Source: Atriophallophorus winterbourni (lineage: Eukaryota; Platyhelminthes; Trematoda; Plagiorchiida; Microphallidae). Taken from it: 64,000 bases of DNA. Both the position numbers and the translations under genes were made by a program. This document shows, one piece after another, positions 13,088-25,139 of the stretch (its first letter is position 1; each line of letters starts with the position of its first letter). The notes beneath the pieces were generated by a model. It searched no databases. It saw nothing but the letters and a program-made list of their open reading frames with translations, and was not told the origin of the DNA. Where the stretch lies: NCBI GenBank assembly GCA_013407085.1, contig JACCGJ010015052.1, positions 1-64,000 on the forward strand. Direction: 5' to 3'.

Positions 13088-14248
13088 ATGACCTCACAAA
13101 CGAAGCCCATTGACAGCGGTCACGTGTGCAAACTTTGTCGGAAGGCCGTTAGCCACAAAGCCCGACAGGCTAATTGTTTTGTTTGTCTTGAGAAGTTTCA
13201 TATGAAGTGCGATGCTACTTTGACCGTCGATGCCCTTACCGTTATCAATGCAGACGAAATTCCAGGAGTTTGCTACATCTGTCAGATATGCAGATCTCAA
13301 TCGAGAAATTGTACGGAGACAACTGTGAGCTCACAGACCGACGCGGATACGAAACTTTTATGTTTAGAGAGTAGTGTACAAAGAATCGAAGGTCTGCTAA
13401 ACGAGCTACTGATTGGTAAACTCGGATCTAGAGCAGATTGTGAACATCATGTTTCTTCCCCGGTTATAGAAAGGCAGCAAACCGAAAAAGGTGATGATCA
13501 ACCTGTACACAAGCGCCCACATAATCCGAAACATTTTCCTGACGCGAACTCCTCTGTCACTAAAATGGTTACGAAGACCAAGATGCCTGCTCATCGGGAG
13601 GTTCCGCTCAAACAATCGGTTTTAACACCTAATGTTGCCGCCCCAAAGATCGCAAAATATCTCTCTGTAATCTGTACCAACATACAGGAGTCTAGCGAGA
13701 CACTTCGGGCGAATAGACAACGATACGACCTAGAACAATGGTCCAAACGGTTTATGTTGATGGGGTTGGAAACATTAAAACCTTCAGCTGTTACACGTTT
13801 GGTTCGCCACCAAATCTCCCCACACTCCGGCGAAGCGCGGCTACTAAAAGTAACACTAAACAGTGAGAGAGATATGGAGATTGTTGTTTTGAATTCTTAC
13901 TTGTTACGTGACATACCTACGTGCAATACTCGAATCTACGCCGATATATCCTGGTGGGAAAGAAAAGGAGGCGGAGACGTCCGTAAGAAAATCAATGAGC
14001 GCAGTCTGATCTTTCTAGGCGTTCCAGAGGCTACCAGTACAACAGAGGCCGCGAAACAACAACAACACGACTATAAACAGTGGTTATACGTTGCAGAAGC
14101 GATTGGAGCACGAGAAAGTGTTGTCGCAAATACCCTCAGGATACCGAGGTCATCAAACTACAAAGGCGATAGACCACCCCCTTTAAACCTCACTTTCCTA
14201 ACTTCTGCTATGACAGCCTTTGTCAGACAAAATTGGAAAATACACTGA
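13088..14248 (+). CDS. CR1-like retrotransposon ORF1 protein with PHD finger
   Basis: A 386-residue protein with a start ATG six bases after the upstream fragment stops. Residues 14-65 carry Cys14, Cys17, Cys30, Cys33, His38, Cys41, Cys62 and Cys65, the C4HC3 spacing of a PHD-type zinc finger. The middle is hydrophilic. The region near residues 196-330 (LSVICTNIQES, RLVRHQISPH, ARLLKVTLNSE, YADISWWERKG, FLGVPEAT) is a conserved ORF1 block that recurs in fragments at 12.8 kb and 48.7 kb. ORF1 proteins of this clade bind the element's RNA and help form the retrotransposition particle. That role is inferred from the family. The frame is fully open. Confidence 0.8.
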   Translation: MTSQTKPIDSGHVCKLCRKAVSHKARQANCFVCLEKFHMKCDATLTVDALTVINADEIPGVCYICQICRSQSRNCTETTVSSQTDADTKLLCLESSVQRIEGLLNELLIGKLGSRADCEHHVSSPVIERQQTEKGDDQPVHKRPHNPKHFPDANSSVTKMVTKTKMPAHREVPLKQSVLTPNVAAPKIAKYLSVICTNIQESSETLRANRQRYDLEQWSKRFMLMGLETLKPSAVTRLVRHQISPHSGEARLLKVTLNSERDMEIVVLNSYLLRDIPTCNTRIYADISWWERKGGGDVRKKINERSLIFLGVPEATSTTEAAKQQQHDYKQWLYVAEAIGARESVVANTLRIPRSSNYKGDRPPPLNLTFLTSAMTAFVRQNWKIH

Positions 14249-14319
14249 AAAAATATACCAAATGACCTCAGACTCAGCATACCGAAGACTGCCTCCGAAA
14301 CACAAGCTGCAGCGACGCT

Positions 14320-17182
14320 GTGCGAAGACACGGACAGACTGAACTCATAAGTTGTTTCAAAAAACTGCAATGGTCAGGCTCTCAGGGGGTCGGACATACA
14401 AACATCATCCGCGTAGGCTCGCTACACACGAAAACCACTGTTAAATGCCTATACACAAATGCACAGTGCTTGCGGAACAAAATCGCCGAATTATCACATT
14501 TTAACGCTCAGTTTTCTGCTGATATCATTGCTATTACCGAAACATGGTTTTACGACCAGGTGAACGATTGCGAGCTGGCACTTTCCAACATGATCCTACT
14601 TCGACGAGACCGTTCAAGATCAGGTGGTGGAGTTGCTTTGTATTATAACGAACGTCTTCAATGCACAACTGTACCTGACACAAGGTTTGAGATAGAGGAC
14701 ACCATGTGGTGTAGCCTTCGCTTGGAAACTGGAGAGAACTGTACACTTGGTGTGATCTACCGCTCGCCCAACTCTTCCGATGCCCAAAATGAAACGTTGT
14801 TACAAATGATGCGCAACGCTGGAAATCTTAGAGGATGCCAACTGTTAATAATGGGTGATTTTAAACTCCCACATCTCTACACCAAAAGTGTGCATACTCA
14901 GCAATCCCTTGAGTACAAATTCCGTGAGATTATCACTTTCACTCCCCTATACAACCATGTCCATTCATTCACTCGACAAAGGGGCCTCAATGAATCGTCA
15001 ATTCTAGATCTGGTTTTTACCTCCGAAGCAACAGCAGTGGAGTCAGTGCAGTATCATAGTCCTTTGGGGCTAAGTGACCATCTTGTGTTGTCCTTCGAAT
15101 TCGTGTGCAACGCCAGAAGGGCGTCGGGTGACGTTAAGTTCATCAGGAGAGTCAATTACTTCGGCCTCCGCGGTGCCATTACGATTATGGAGGAAAAACA
15201 TCTCGATCTTACGAATGCAGATACTCATTGTTCTAGTCTGTTAGGTTATATCGGTACAAAACTAGACGACTATTCTACCTGTGTTCCCAAAAGGAAATCA
15301 AGAACATTTTGCTTCAAACTCCGAAGCCGCACTCGGAAGTGGATAGCCATGCGAAATTCCGCATGGGCTGCACACAAAATAATCCGAACAGACGCATCTT
15401 GGGAACACTTTCGTAGTTTTCGTAACAAGGTGACGTCCCTAATTCGAGAAGACAAGCAATATCACCATTGGAAGCTGATCGACCAGATGGAAAGACATCC
15501 TAAGTTGCTGTACACCATCGTAAACACCGCGACCAAGGTTAAGCCGGGTGTATTTCCTATCCAGACAGAGAACGGACTGACTGATAATGTCAAGGATACA
15601 GCTGATGCCCTAATATCATTTTATGCGCAAGTATTTTGTCCAAAGAACGTGTCAACGCTGACGTCTTTGCCGCACCCACTACAAGACGAATGCCTTAGAA
15701 ACATCGAGGTAAATCCTACGGTTGTGCGAAAGCATTTACGCGGGCTGAACGTTCGCAAATCACCAGGAGAGGATGGAATAACACCCGCTGTTCTGAAGTC
15801 ATGCGAGCTGGAGCTTTGTGGCCCACTAAGTGGTCTATTCAGGCACCCATTGAATACGGAAACCGTACCAACTCAATGGAAAACCGGTGTTATCACACCA
15901 ATCTACAAAGGGGGCAGTCGTTCTGATCCGGCGAATTACCGCCCCGTGACGCTTCTTTCAGCGGTTTCTAAAATTTTGGAACGCCTGGTGTGTGAACGAC
16001 TTGTTGAACATCTCGAGAACCAGCAGCTAATAACTTTCACACAACACGGATTTAGGAAAACATATTCATGCCTGTCTAACTTGCTCACGACTCTAAATGA
16101 CTGGACGCAAGCACTAGACCAAGGGGGTTCCGTCCATGACGGTTACTTAGATATATCTAAAGCATTCGACAGAGTGAATCACTCCTTACTGCTTCAGAAA
16201 CTGCAGAATGTTGGCGTCATCGGAAACCTACTAACATGGTTCACAATTTACCTGTCTGGACGCAAAGTAAAAGTCAGAATAGATGGTGAAACTTCTCGAA
16301 CAATTGAAGCCACGAGCGGAGTCCCTCAGGGTTCGGTTCTCGGTCCGATACTGTTTCTCATATTTATAAACGATCTACCGAACTTACTAGCATGTAAGCT
16401 TGTTTTATTCGCAGATGATGTGAAAATCTGGACGAAGGTCAACTCTATCGAGGACTGTCAAGTTCTGCGAGGAGATTTGAATAAGCTGCACCAGTGGTCA
16501 ATCCAAAACAAACTGCCATTTAATTTCCGCAAGTGCAAAATGTTGCAAGTCGGAAAACCCTTTCCCTTTATCTACACACTTGGCAGCCACCCGCTTGAAT
16601 GGAGTACATCACAAAAAGATCTCGGAATCTTGGTGTCTGGCACTTTGAAGAACAGCCTACAGTGCGACGCCGTCTACAAGCGTGCGTGCAGCTTGCTAGG
16701 TTTACTGAAACGCATTTTCGGACGTTTCCCACCACACTCACTCGCGAAACTACTAAACACTTACATACATCCTGTCATTGACTACGCTGTACAAGCTTGG
16801 ACGCTATGGATGGAAAAAAAACATCTCGCTCCTCGAACGAATTTATCACAAGGCAACCAAAATGGTTACCGGATTGAATAATTTACCCTTTGAACAGCGA
16901 CTGACCAGACTTGGACTGTGCACCCTGGAGCGCAGGCGTATCCTACACGACCTCAATCTGACATATCAAATCATCTACGCGAAATCCCACCCTATCAAAC
17001 ACTCCTTCAAGTTTGGTTCGGTTGTCCCCACACGCAGCCACCCTTTGACCCTTCAAATCCCACACTCACGATTGAATTGTCGTCGTCACTTCTTCGCTGT
17101 TCGTGTATGCTTCTTGTGGAATAGCTTGCCGACAGTTATTGTTACCTCAGCGAACGAGCACATCTTTAAACAAAGGTTATGA
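14320..17182 (+). pseudogene. CR1-like ORF2: endonuclease-reverse transcriptase, one frameshift
   Basis: The first frame (14,320-16,881) is 853 codons. The endonuclease has YTNAQCLRNK, the catalytic Glu of ITETWFY, GDFK in place of the usual GDFN, and LSDHLVLSF. The reverse transcriptase has KSPGEDGI, NYRPVTLLS, FRKTYSCLSNLL, LDISKAFDRVNH, SGVPQGSVLGPILFLIFIND and the catalytic LVLFADD. Near 16,813-16,820 a run of eight A residues puts the C-terminus out of frame. The remainder (ISLLERIYHKATKMV through SRLNCRRHFFAVRVCF) continues to 17,182 in the next frame. A single-base change in the A run explains this. The enzyme nicks target DNA and copies the RNA in place; this copy would need the break bridged to be complete. 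Confidence 0.85.
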
Positions 17183-17407
17183 AACCTTATGTTGAGAACT
17201 ACTGCGTTGGCCCCTACATATTGATGTCTATATTTTTTGACGCACGGAACTACCGTCCATCCAAAGATTCTTTTCCCTATTTTTGCTCCACCTATGAAGA
17301 ACACGGATATGATCATACAAATAACGATTTTTTAATTTTTCATACGTATATCCTATGGTACTGTACAGTAATTTGTTTTTTTAACCATGAATCTTGAATC
17401 TTGAATC

Positions 17408-19584
17408 TATGACGCAGTTGAGCCTGCATACTACTTAATGGTCTCACGCGTAGGGCGCGTTCTTTATTGCCTGCGTTTGGGTGAATAACAAGGTTCTAGA
17501 AAAATTTCGCCGTAATAATTGTTGACAACCGGTATCGCGACTACGGCAATAAGCACACGTATGATAGGACTTAGGTAACGCTATACCAAATTGCCACCCC
17601 TATCCCTCTCACGAGGAAACAAAAGGATTTCACTACCCTTCGACTTCAGCCGTCACCTGTCGAACGTGACCAATATTTCTCAGGAGAGGGATACTTAGTA
17701 ACCCTATAGGCCACTTACATCGAAGACAGTTGTCCTTTGATAGGAGGACTGAGTAGTCAGTGTCGAGGATTTGCTGCGGGTTAGGCCACTTACGAGTTAT
17801 CTCAGGTTCACGTAGATATTCCCGCCTCCAACGTTTTCAAAAGTTATTGGCTAACTGACGTAACTGATGTGCTGTACAATGTGTGAAAAAACATCATTGA
17901 ATAGTGCCAACCAAGTGCCCTCGCAAAGTCCTCACTTAAGGTGAGGGACAAGAGTAAGGAGATAAGGGAAGCCTGAAGTCTTCATTCACAAAACCCGGAG
18001 ATCTGATTACGTGAGAATTTTAAGAAAACGGATCGAAAAACGACCTTTTCGAAAACAAGACTATAGGAGCAAATGGAAATTTGTTAGCTATCGAGTAAAA
18101 AGCATTTCTTCGAGTACGGGCAAACGATCTCAACATGGCGCAAAATCGAATGCAGAAGGCTGACACGAAATCGGCCGATAACTCTGATCGGAGAGAAAAC
18201 TGGCACCCACATGCAGAGAACTTCGATTTTTGTCAATAAATTAGCCTACAAGATTGAAAAGATTTATTATTTTTCACGTACGTGATGAGGATGTGATTAA
18301 TCAGCGTTGTCTTGCAATGTGAGAATCTGCTACGGTCTAATTTTCACGAATTGTCTAGTGATGTGACGTAAGACATACCTGATCAGGAAATGGGGTCTAA
18401 GGTGTTTGTTATTAAATCGATTGTCCTCCAAGTTTTCCAAACGTCAAGATTAATAGTGAAAAAGCAAATCGCTGTCCATTACCTTGGGCTGTAAAAATGA
18501 AATTTTAGGAAATCTAACTTTCATATTTCGATTCAAGCCGTTGCAACTAGGAGTAAAAGTAATTCAATGTATGATATGTGTTGTAGAAACGTTAGTTGGA
18601 AAGGTGTTTGGGTACATTTTGTTTTTCACATGATCATGTTTATCGGGAACACTAATGGTTTCCACTAAACTGGAACGGACACAGTTATATTTTATATAAA
18701 ATGTCGTAACATTTCATTGAATGTCATTTTAGTCGGTAATGACAATTTCTGACATTGAATTGATTTAGAGAAACCGAACCGTAAAATTTTGAACGATTGT
18801 TAAGTGGGACTATCGTATTTCATTGGCGAGTTGATGATTGCGTGTCGGGAGAACGGAACCAATTTTGAATAAGTTCCTCAGTGGGTGAGACGCCATATAA
18901 ATTATTTTATCGATCAAAAATAGTTTAACGCGAATGCACCTGCAGTCACTGACAAGTGCGTAAGAGAATGGAAACGGTGTTCAAAGCTGTCGCTTATTTC
19001 ACTTGCGAAAATTGCATGACAGATTGTTTCAAATTGACCACCAATGGAAATAATTTAGGACTGCTTGTAAAACTAACCAAAACTCAATATAGTTTGTCGT
19101 CATCCAAATGGTTATATCATCAGGGAGAAGAGCAAGTTGGTCTCGTAGTAACTGCGATAGATCATTTTAAATTATTAGGAACCGTATTAGACCAAACGTT
19201 TAATCTTGTTGGACTCGCTCTAGGATTTATTCACTGGGGAAATTCCGCTGTCTATTTTGACTTTAGATTTGTGTCCGAAAACATTAACTTGTGAAACAAG
19301 CAGGCAGATTTCTATTGATACCAAGAACCTGCAGCTATCAAAGGAGCGAAAAGTGTGTAACACGATTTAATCAACAAACGTGTACGCAACTTCGTTCATC
19401 TGATGTTCGAGTGAGAGATCTTTAAAAGACACAAAAACGTTAGTCAAACATAAATGTTTTATAAATCCATGTGGAGCTTGAAACGTTATTTATTTACTCT
19501 CAAAGTGCCTGATAACAAAGAACCGGATCCAAACGAAAGCCACTATTGTAGGTTGATGTTACAAGTCCAATTGTTTAGCCGGAT
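17408..19584. other. Intergenic, no supported gene
   Basis: The plus-strand frame at 18,956-19,294 (112 codons) has no recognisable motif or splice context. The segment 17,420-17,900 has a GC-richer composition but no readable protein. Nothing else was found. Confidence 0.35.
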
Positions 19585-20455
19585 GGTGCCGTTGTGTTAA
19601 TGTTTAAATAAATCCCAGAGCCGGTCACAAGGCTCCAGCTTACGTAACCTCCGAATAGCCCGTGCTATTATGTGTTGCACCGTTGATCCTGCAGTAATGC
19701 TATCACACAATCATGCATTTACTTAGAACATCACTCAGCTTTCAGCTTCTATAGAATCTGGCAATGTTGTTGGCATTGAAATAACCATTGGACAGAAAAC
19801 TTGAACATAAAAATTTACCAAGACATCAGCTGTATCTCTGACAGTATCTGACAATCCATCTGTTGTCTGAATAGGAAAACTCCTGGTTTAACTTTAGACG
19901 CCTTATTTATGATTGTAAATGATAATGTAAGTTGTCTGTCTATTTCTTCTACCAGCTTCTAGTGATATTATTGCAACAGGGATAGTGATGGGACATCTCA
20001 ATGTTCCGTACAGCGAAAAATTAGGACGTTTGGGTCAATACAAGGAACGAGGATTTAGCGCGATAATATTCTAATCTTTCGAATTGTGGCTACAGATGTA
20101 CATCCACTAAGACACTTGTTTCAAGAGTTTGATAAGAAAGTGACATGTGGACATGCCCTATAAGTTTACATCCCAAGATGCCGCATTGACTGTCGATACG
20201 TAGTGTCGTACGTAGTGTAGTTGTTTGGAATTCCATGCCTCAACATGTGGTGTGCTCTCCTTACATGGCGATATTTTAAGCTAGATAGGAATTATATTTA
20301 CACATTAACATCATTCGCAAGCCTCACATTTAGTATACTTTACTCGTTATACACTATATAATAATACATTCTTCACATTTTTATGCATACCGTCAACCTG
20401 TATTATATTAACTTTTTAACCATAAATCCTTGAAACCTTGCATATCTTCGTGAAC
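19585..20455. mobile_element. Family B LINE copy with inverted 5' part
   Basis: The minus strand from about 19,930 to 19,585 encodes the linker before the reverse transcriptase (FPIQTTDGLSDTVRDTADVL, FYVQVFCP), matching FPIQTENGLTDNVKDTADAL of the 14-17 kb element. From about 19,960 the plus strand encodes the C-terminus (PYSEKLGRLG) and a 3' end with AACCATAAATCCTTGAAAC near 20,440. The RT core is missing between the two. Head-to-head halves of one element, with the 3' half in the forward orientation, are the usual outcome of twin-primed integration. Confidence 0.65.
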
Positions 20456-21499
20456 TAGGAATGTTGCTTTGTTTCGGATTTGTCAAAATTGTTCCCCGTA
20501 TACGTCTGTTTGATCCTATATGTAGCCAATCTCGCATTTCGCACAGCTGTCAAATTTCGAATGTGGCTGCGAATTTTAAACAACATTTTTAGCATTTCCG
20601 TTTCGAGTATAGGGTCGACAACACAATGGACATTATGACTACAACTTTACATGGCCATAATTTGTCTGTGATAATCACACTCTCCTAATCACATCTGTAA
20701 CCTGTATTCTATGTATAATTTGGTCCCAGGATTATTTTCATCACTCGAAATTGATCACTCCCGACTTGGTTCAAGGTCCAACGATAACGAGCACGACGGT
20801 AATCCTTAGCATTATAAATCAACGCTGCACGCACACTATTGTTTGTCACATCTGCCACAATTGCAATAAACACGTTCCGGCTTGTTTGATCAAACTAGAA
20901 CACATCACTTGACTGAGGACCTCACGCTATGCAAGTGGAGTTGAATATGCGCACATCATTGAATATGCGCACATTATTAAATATGAAATGTTTGCCAATC
21001 TAAATTCGAAATATGAACAGTGATGCGAACACTCCTGTTTCATCCAGATCTTTCAAACACCGGGATTGATAAAAGTGAATTAATATAAATGATGCGTGAA
21101 GTAAGAGAGCTATGTCTACAAGGAATCATAATCGGTTCACTTATGTTACTCGCAACTGCACAAAAAAAGAAAGGATTTCACAGCGTGCAGGCGAAAGTGC
21201 CAATTGATGTTGACTTCGTCCGTCTATCTTGGTAAACTCAGCGTACACCATGTTCTCTGCATTTCTTGGGTACGTGGGAATAAAAGAAGTTTAAATGTGC
21301 AATTTCTGTTAAATTGGTTTCGTACGGCGAAACATTTTTTTCCCAAAATTACATCGCTGAATGATTTAGTGTGAAATGTATAATGACAAAACAAAGATAA
21401 ACTCCCATCAAGGAATGCAAAGTAACCATCACTTCCTGTATTTGAAAATGAACAGTATAATCCTATATTGCTATATCGAGTTGTCAATGCTCCATCGAG

Positions 21500-23165
21500 C
21501 GTGAAACTAGATTTGTTCCCTGTGCCTATTGAGGATGAATCACCAGCGGCAGCAAAGTAAACTGCTGATGCTATCGCACAATTTTATGCAAAAGTATTCA
21601 GTCCGTTAACAAGCATATCGACCGAAGATTGACCTGCATGAAACGTGACGCAACAGCTGACTAAGGTCGCGATCAATTCAGCAATTATGGAAAATCTTTT
21701 GTGTCGAACGAGGCCAAAAAATACCATGGAGCGGACGAAATCATACCAACCGTACTATAATCCTGTGACAAATAATTGTAGGCACCATTAATTGACTTGT
21801 TTAAACATCATCTAACCGAAGGTGTGGTGAGGCCATAGAACGTATAGTCTCGGAAAGAATAGTTGTACACTTTGAATTGCGTAATTTGTTTTCGCCAGCG
21901 CAGCATGGATTTCGATCTCATCGCTCTTGTCTAATGAATCTTCTCATAGCGTTAGACGACTGGCGGATCCTGATCTTACTGTCTCTAACTGATGAGTGAA
22001 AACAGCACGAAACCGGTCGTGGGGTGTGCGTAACGGGAAAGCATGCAAATGTATAATTGAATTGGATAGAAGTTCTTGCATTCACGTCTGTTACTTAGAC
22101 ATTTTTGACAGAGTCAATCGCCATTTGCTTCAAAAACTGATACTTCAAGGAATATGTGAACCACTCCTTTCATGGTTGTGCGACTACATGTCAGATCGCC
22201 ACGCCCGAGTTGAAGTAAACGGAGTTCTATCCCAAAAGTTCAAAACCACGAGCGGAGTCCCACAAGGATCCGTGATAGGCCCGCTCCTCTTTCTAATATG
22301 CATAAACGATTTAACCCCCCTCATATCATCCAAAATGGTCCTGTTCGCGGATGTTATGAACATTTGAACGCAAATTAGTTCTGCAGATGATTGTGAGAAA
22401 CAGCAAAGGGATTGGGACGTGTCAAATTGGGCGGCCCTGAATGATATGACATTCAACGTTCGGAAAAGAAAATGCTCCAGCTTGGCAAGAATGTTACTTG
22501 GACATATCGATTGCGATCTGAAAACAGGACATGGAGCTCGTTGGAAAAAATATTGAAGTATGGATTAGTGGAAACCTGATGAGCACGGTTCACTGTCAGA
22601 ATATATATCGACAGGCCAACAGATTGTTAGGTATGTTTCGAAGAATGTTTGGAAGATTCTCGCTAGTAACGGTACCAAGGATAATGAACGTCTACATTCG
22701 CCCTACAAATGAGTATGCGGTAAAGGTCTGGGCTCCTTGATTGCTCTCTTTGACACAATCTATCACAAAGCAACAAAGTTAGTGATGGGTCGTCGCAAGA
22801 TTGCGAGTCCTGGGTCTATGTAAATTTACCTAAAGGAGGATACGACGCGATATTATTCTGACCTAAATAATTGTGTCTACCGAAGGACATCTACTGAAAC
22901 ACTTTCTTGATCTGTGATGGAAAAGTGACACGCGGACATACATTATCCCTTTACGTCCCAAGTTCCCGTATGTTTTTGCCATACGTGCTATATTTCTTTG
23001 GAATTCCCTATCCCAACATGTGGTGGACTCTCCTTGCCTGCCTCCTGTCACCTTACTTCCTTTGATGTCCAAAGTTCTGGAGTTCACTACTTTGAATCGC
23101 GAAATATAATATCTGCAGCGCAGTACGGTTTTCGTAAATCTCGCTCATGCTTGATTTATTCTTAG
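21500..23165 (+). mobile_element. Decayed family B LINE, RT and C-terminus
   Basis: After an eroded stretch (QHGFRSHRSCLMNLLIALDD near 21,900) the frame at 21,996-22,367 reads HVCYLDIFDRVNRHLLQKL and SGVPQGSVIGPLLFLICIND, then LFADVMN where LFADD is expected. The C-terminal part lies at 22,531-22,740 (RLLGMFRRMFGRFS, NVYIRPTNEYAVKVWAP) and in broken frames to about 23,050 (LWNSLSQHVVDSPC). A piece of a further RT (AAQYGFRKSRSCL) sits at about 23,110-23,160. The catalytic box is damaged. A hammerhead-like repeat interrupts the RT at about 21,964-22,058. Confidence 0.75.
21981..22028 (+). ncRNA. Hammerhead-ribozyme-like motif (a)
   Basis: CTGATGA at 21,989-21,995, a stem II region (GTGA-AAACA-GCAC, one pair lost), GAAA at 22,009-22,012, then ACCGGTC with predicted cleavage after C22018. 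The following GTGGGG pairs partly with TCTCTAA just before CTGATGA. This is the layout of a type I hammerhead with a very short stem III. Activity is not shown. Confidence 0.5.
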
Positions 23166-23169
23166 ATTT

Positions 23170-23880
23170 ATTCATAGATGATATGCGGGTAAAAAGCTAT
23201 GCTTTACAAGACCCTCAAAAATGTACATTGGGTCGGATGGTAAAAATATCAAAATATTATTAGAGATTATTGTCAAACGTGAAAAACATACTTGTCCATG
23301 TGGACATCTAGTGATTTTTTGAAAACGACAATTGTTCCAGATTGTACCACGTGAGTAGGTAAACTGTTCCACAATTGTGCATTGCGAACGGAAATGCATA
23401 TCTGCGGCAGTTCTACCTGTTATGCTGTTGGTAAAGTTTAGATTGGTGACCACGCAAATGGGAAAGATGATTTGTTTGATTAAGCACTGTTCTAAATGAA
23501 TATTAGTGGTCCTCGTTTCCGTCTGTATTGAGCCGAGTGCAAATTCAACATTTTAAGTCTCATTTCGTATGAAAAATTAGAAAGTCTCAGGACGAGTTTT
23601 GTAGCTCTGTGCTGGGGAGTTTCTAATAGCTGAGTATCTATTTTCAACCAAATATCCCATGCATATTCGATATGAGGACCGATGTAGATCAAAATCAATT
23701 TGCAGACAATGTTGGGGTCAAACGAACCTAGGACTCTTCTAAGGAGACCGAAGTTGCTTTCAGCTTTGCTGGCAGCGAGTCGACATTGAATTGAGTTTCC
23801 TAAGTCAGACTGGATAATCACGCCTAAATCTTTTTCGTAGGAGGTGTGTTTAATAACAGTACGACCTAGATAATATTATT
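23170..23880 (-). mobile_element. Non-LTR retrotransposon C-terminal fragment
   Basis: The minus strand reads SNFGLLRRVLGSFDPNIVCK, LIYIGPHIEYAWDIWLK, RLKMLNLHSAQYRRKRG at 23,821-23,492 and continues in another frame to 23,172 (VTNLNFTNSITGRTAAD). These are the thumb and C-terminal blocks of a CR1/jockey-like pol protein. No RT core is present. Confidence 0.65.
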
Positions 23881-24749
23881 CGCTCAAATTGCTAGATGGA
23901 AACTTATCAGCTTCTAGTTACATCATTTCACAAAATAATTCATTTGTATAGACAAAGTTTTAAAAATAATCAAGTGGTCTAAAAATAATTACAATTATTA
24001 AGGATTCGGGCGATTATTGTAATTTCACTTAGGAGAACTTAATGAGTTGACGTTTTGGGGTAGTTTCATTATTACGTTCATTTTAGTAATGAACCGAAAA
24101 ACCCGCATAAAACGATAATTCTGAATAAGTGGTTCAGATCTCAAGCAATAACATAGCAATCTGATTTTACCCGTCGGTGACGGATGTAGCAAGACTTGAT
24201 AAGTGCTTGATTGACAGAGCGAAAGATTCAACAATTTGTGGTGACAAAAACCCCTTGCTTACAAATTTCGAATGGATGCTTCGACGCTGGCAAAAATGGT
24301 TTAGAGGAGTGCATCCCACATGAAGCACACATGTACTGAATAAAATTATCGGCGACAACTAATACCGGAATGCAAAGTTTGTAAATTTGCCGAATGGCGG
24401 CGTCTATGTCGCGACTCACGATATTGGAGTAAACGATTGTTCAATGGATGATGCAATGTATTGTACGTATCACATATCTCCAAAAATTTCTTTGATAGGG
24501 GTTGAGAAGGCTCAGATTTTGCATTCGTTCCTCATACGGGAGTTTCTGCAAACAACGTACCAGTTAGATTATAGTGTAAATGCTATAATTCAACGTTAAT
24601 ATTTTCACCATACGCTTCTTTATAATTCTTAAAAATGTAATATTTGTATCGCATAAAAAGTTATATTTCTTGATAATGGGAAGACTAGCAGTTGAATTCT
24701 GTGTGAGGTAACGTAAATCTACAGTCAGCCAATATGCCAATAAACTGCT

Positions 24750-24968
24750 CCAGTACATGTTACATTCCTCTGGAATTCTTTAGCTCAAAATGAGGTTTAC
24801 TCTCCTTGCCTGGCGATATTTAAAGCAGAAGAACATTATTCGTGACCTATACATTTGATATACTCTATTCGTTATCTACTATTATTTTTCACATTTTCAT
24901 TCATACCGCAATCCTGTGGTGTTTTATAGTATTAACCTTTTAACAATAAATCCTTGATTCCTTGAATC
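24750..24968 (+). mobile_element. 3' end of a family B LINE
   Basis: The segment begins with FLWNSLAQNE (the last coding block) and runs through a 3' UTR shared with 20.2-20.45 kb to the terminus TTTTAACAATAAATCCTTGA TTCCTTGAATC. Only the tail survives. Confidence 0.6.
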
Positions 24969-24973
24969 TATAG

Positions 24974-25139
24974 GTTTTCCTATGCAAGTTTACCGCGGCA
25001 TTCAATTATCGTGGAAGCAGAGGCACTAAGCTATCACGAATGGACGCTTGTCGCAGCAATAATTTCGTCGTTCCTCATCTTTTTGCTCTCAAACTTTATT
25101 ACCGGTTTTGTGCTCTTGAAGTTTATCAAGTGGAGATAG
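24974..25139 (+). CDS. Possible last exon: single-pass membrane C-terminus, unknown
   Basis: An open frame ends in a 25-residue hydrophobic segment (AIISSFLIFLLSNFITGFVL) and the short basic tail KFIKWR, followed by TAG at 25,137-25,139. Possible acceptors lie after TAG (24,973) or GCAAG (24,988). The composition is that of the last exon of a type I membrane protein. No upstream exon could be joined and no family was recognised. The left edge touches a LINE terminus, so chance remains possible. Confidence 0.3.

Larger units (their letters stand above)
12790..17407 (+). mobile_element. Nearly complete CR1-like non-LTR retrotransposon (family B)
   Basis: The element has an ORF1 with a PHD finger (13,088-14,248), an ORF2 with apurinic-type endonuclease plus reverse transcriptase (14,320-17,182, one frameshift), and a 3' UTR. 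The UTR ends in ATGAATCTTGAATCTTGAATC, a short repeated 3' terminus instead of poly(A), as CR1-clade elements have. It is the best preserved transposon in the window. Copies of the same family lie at 19.6-20.5, 21.5-23.1, 23.2-23.9 (minus), 43.4-45.1, 46.4-46.9 and 48.3-49.4 kb. Confidence 0.85.

Noticed and set aside
18956..19294. 112-codon plus-strand frame
   Set aside because: No motif, no splice signals and no neighbour that would make it an exon; a frame of this length is expected by chance in this much AT-rich DNA.
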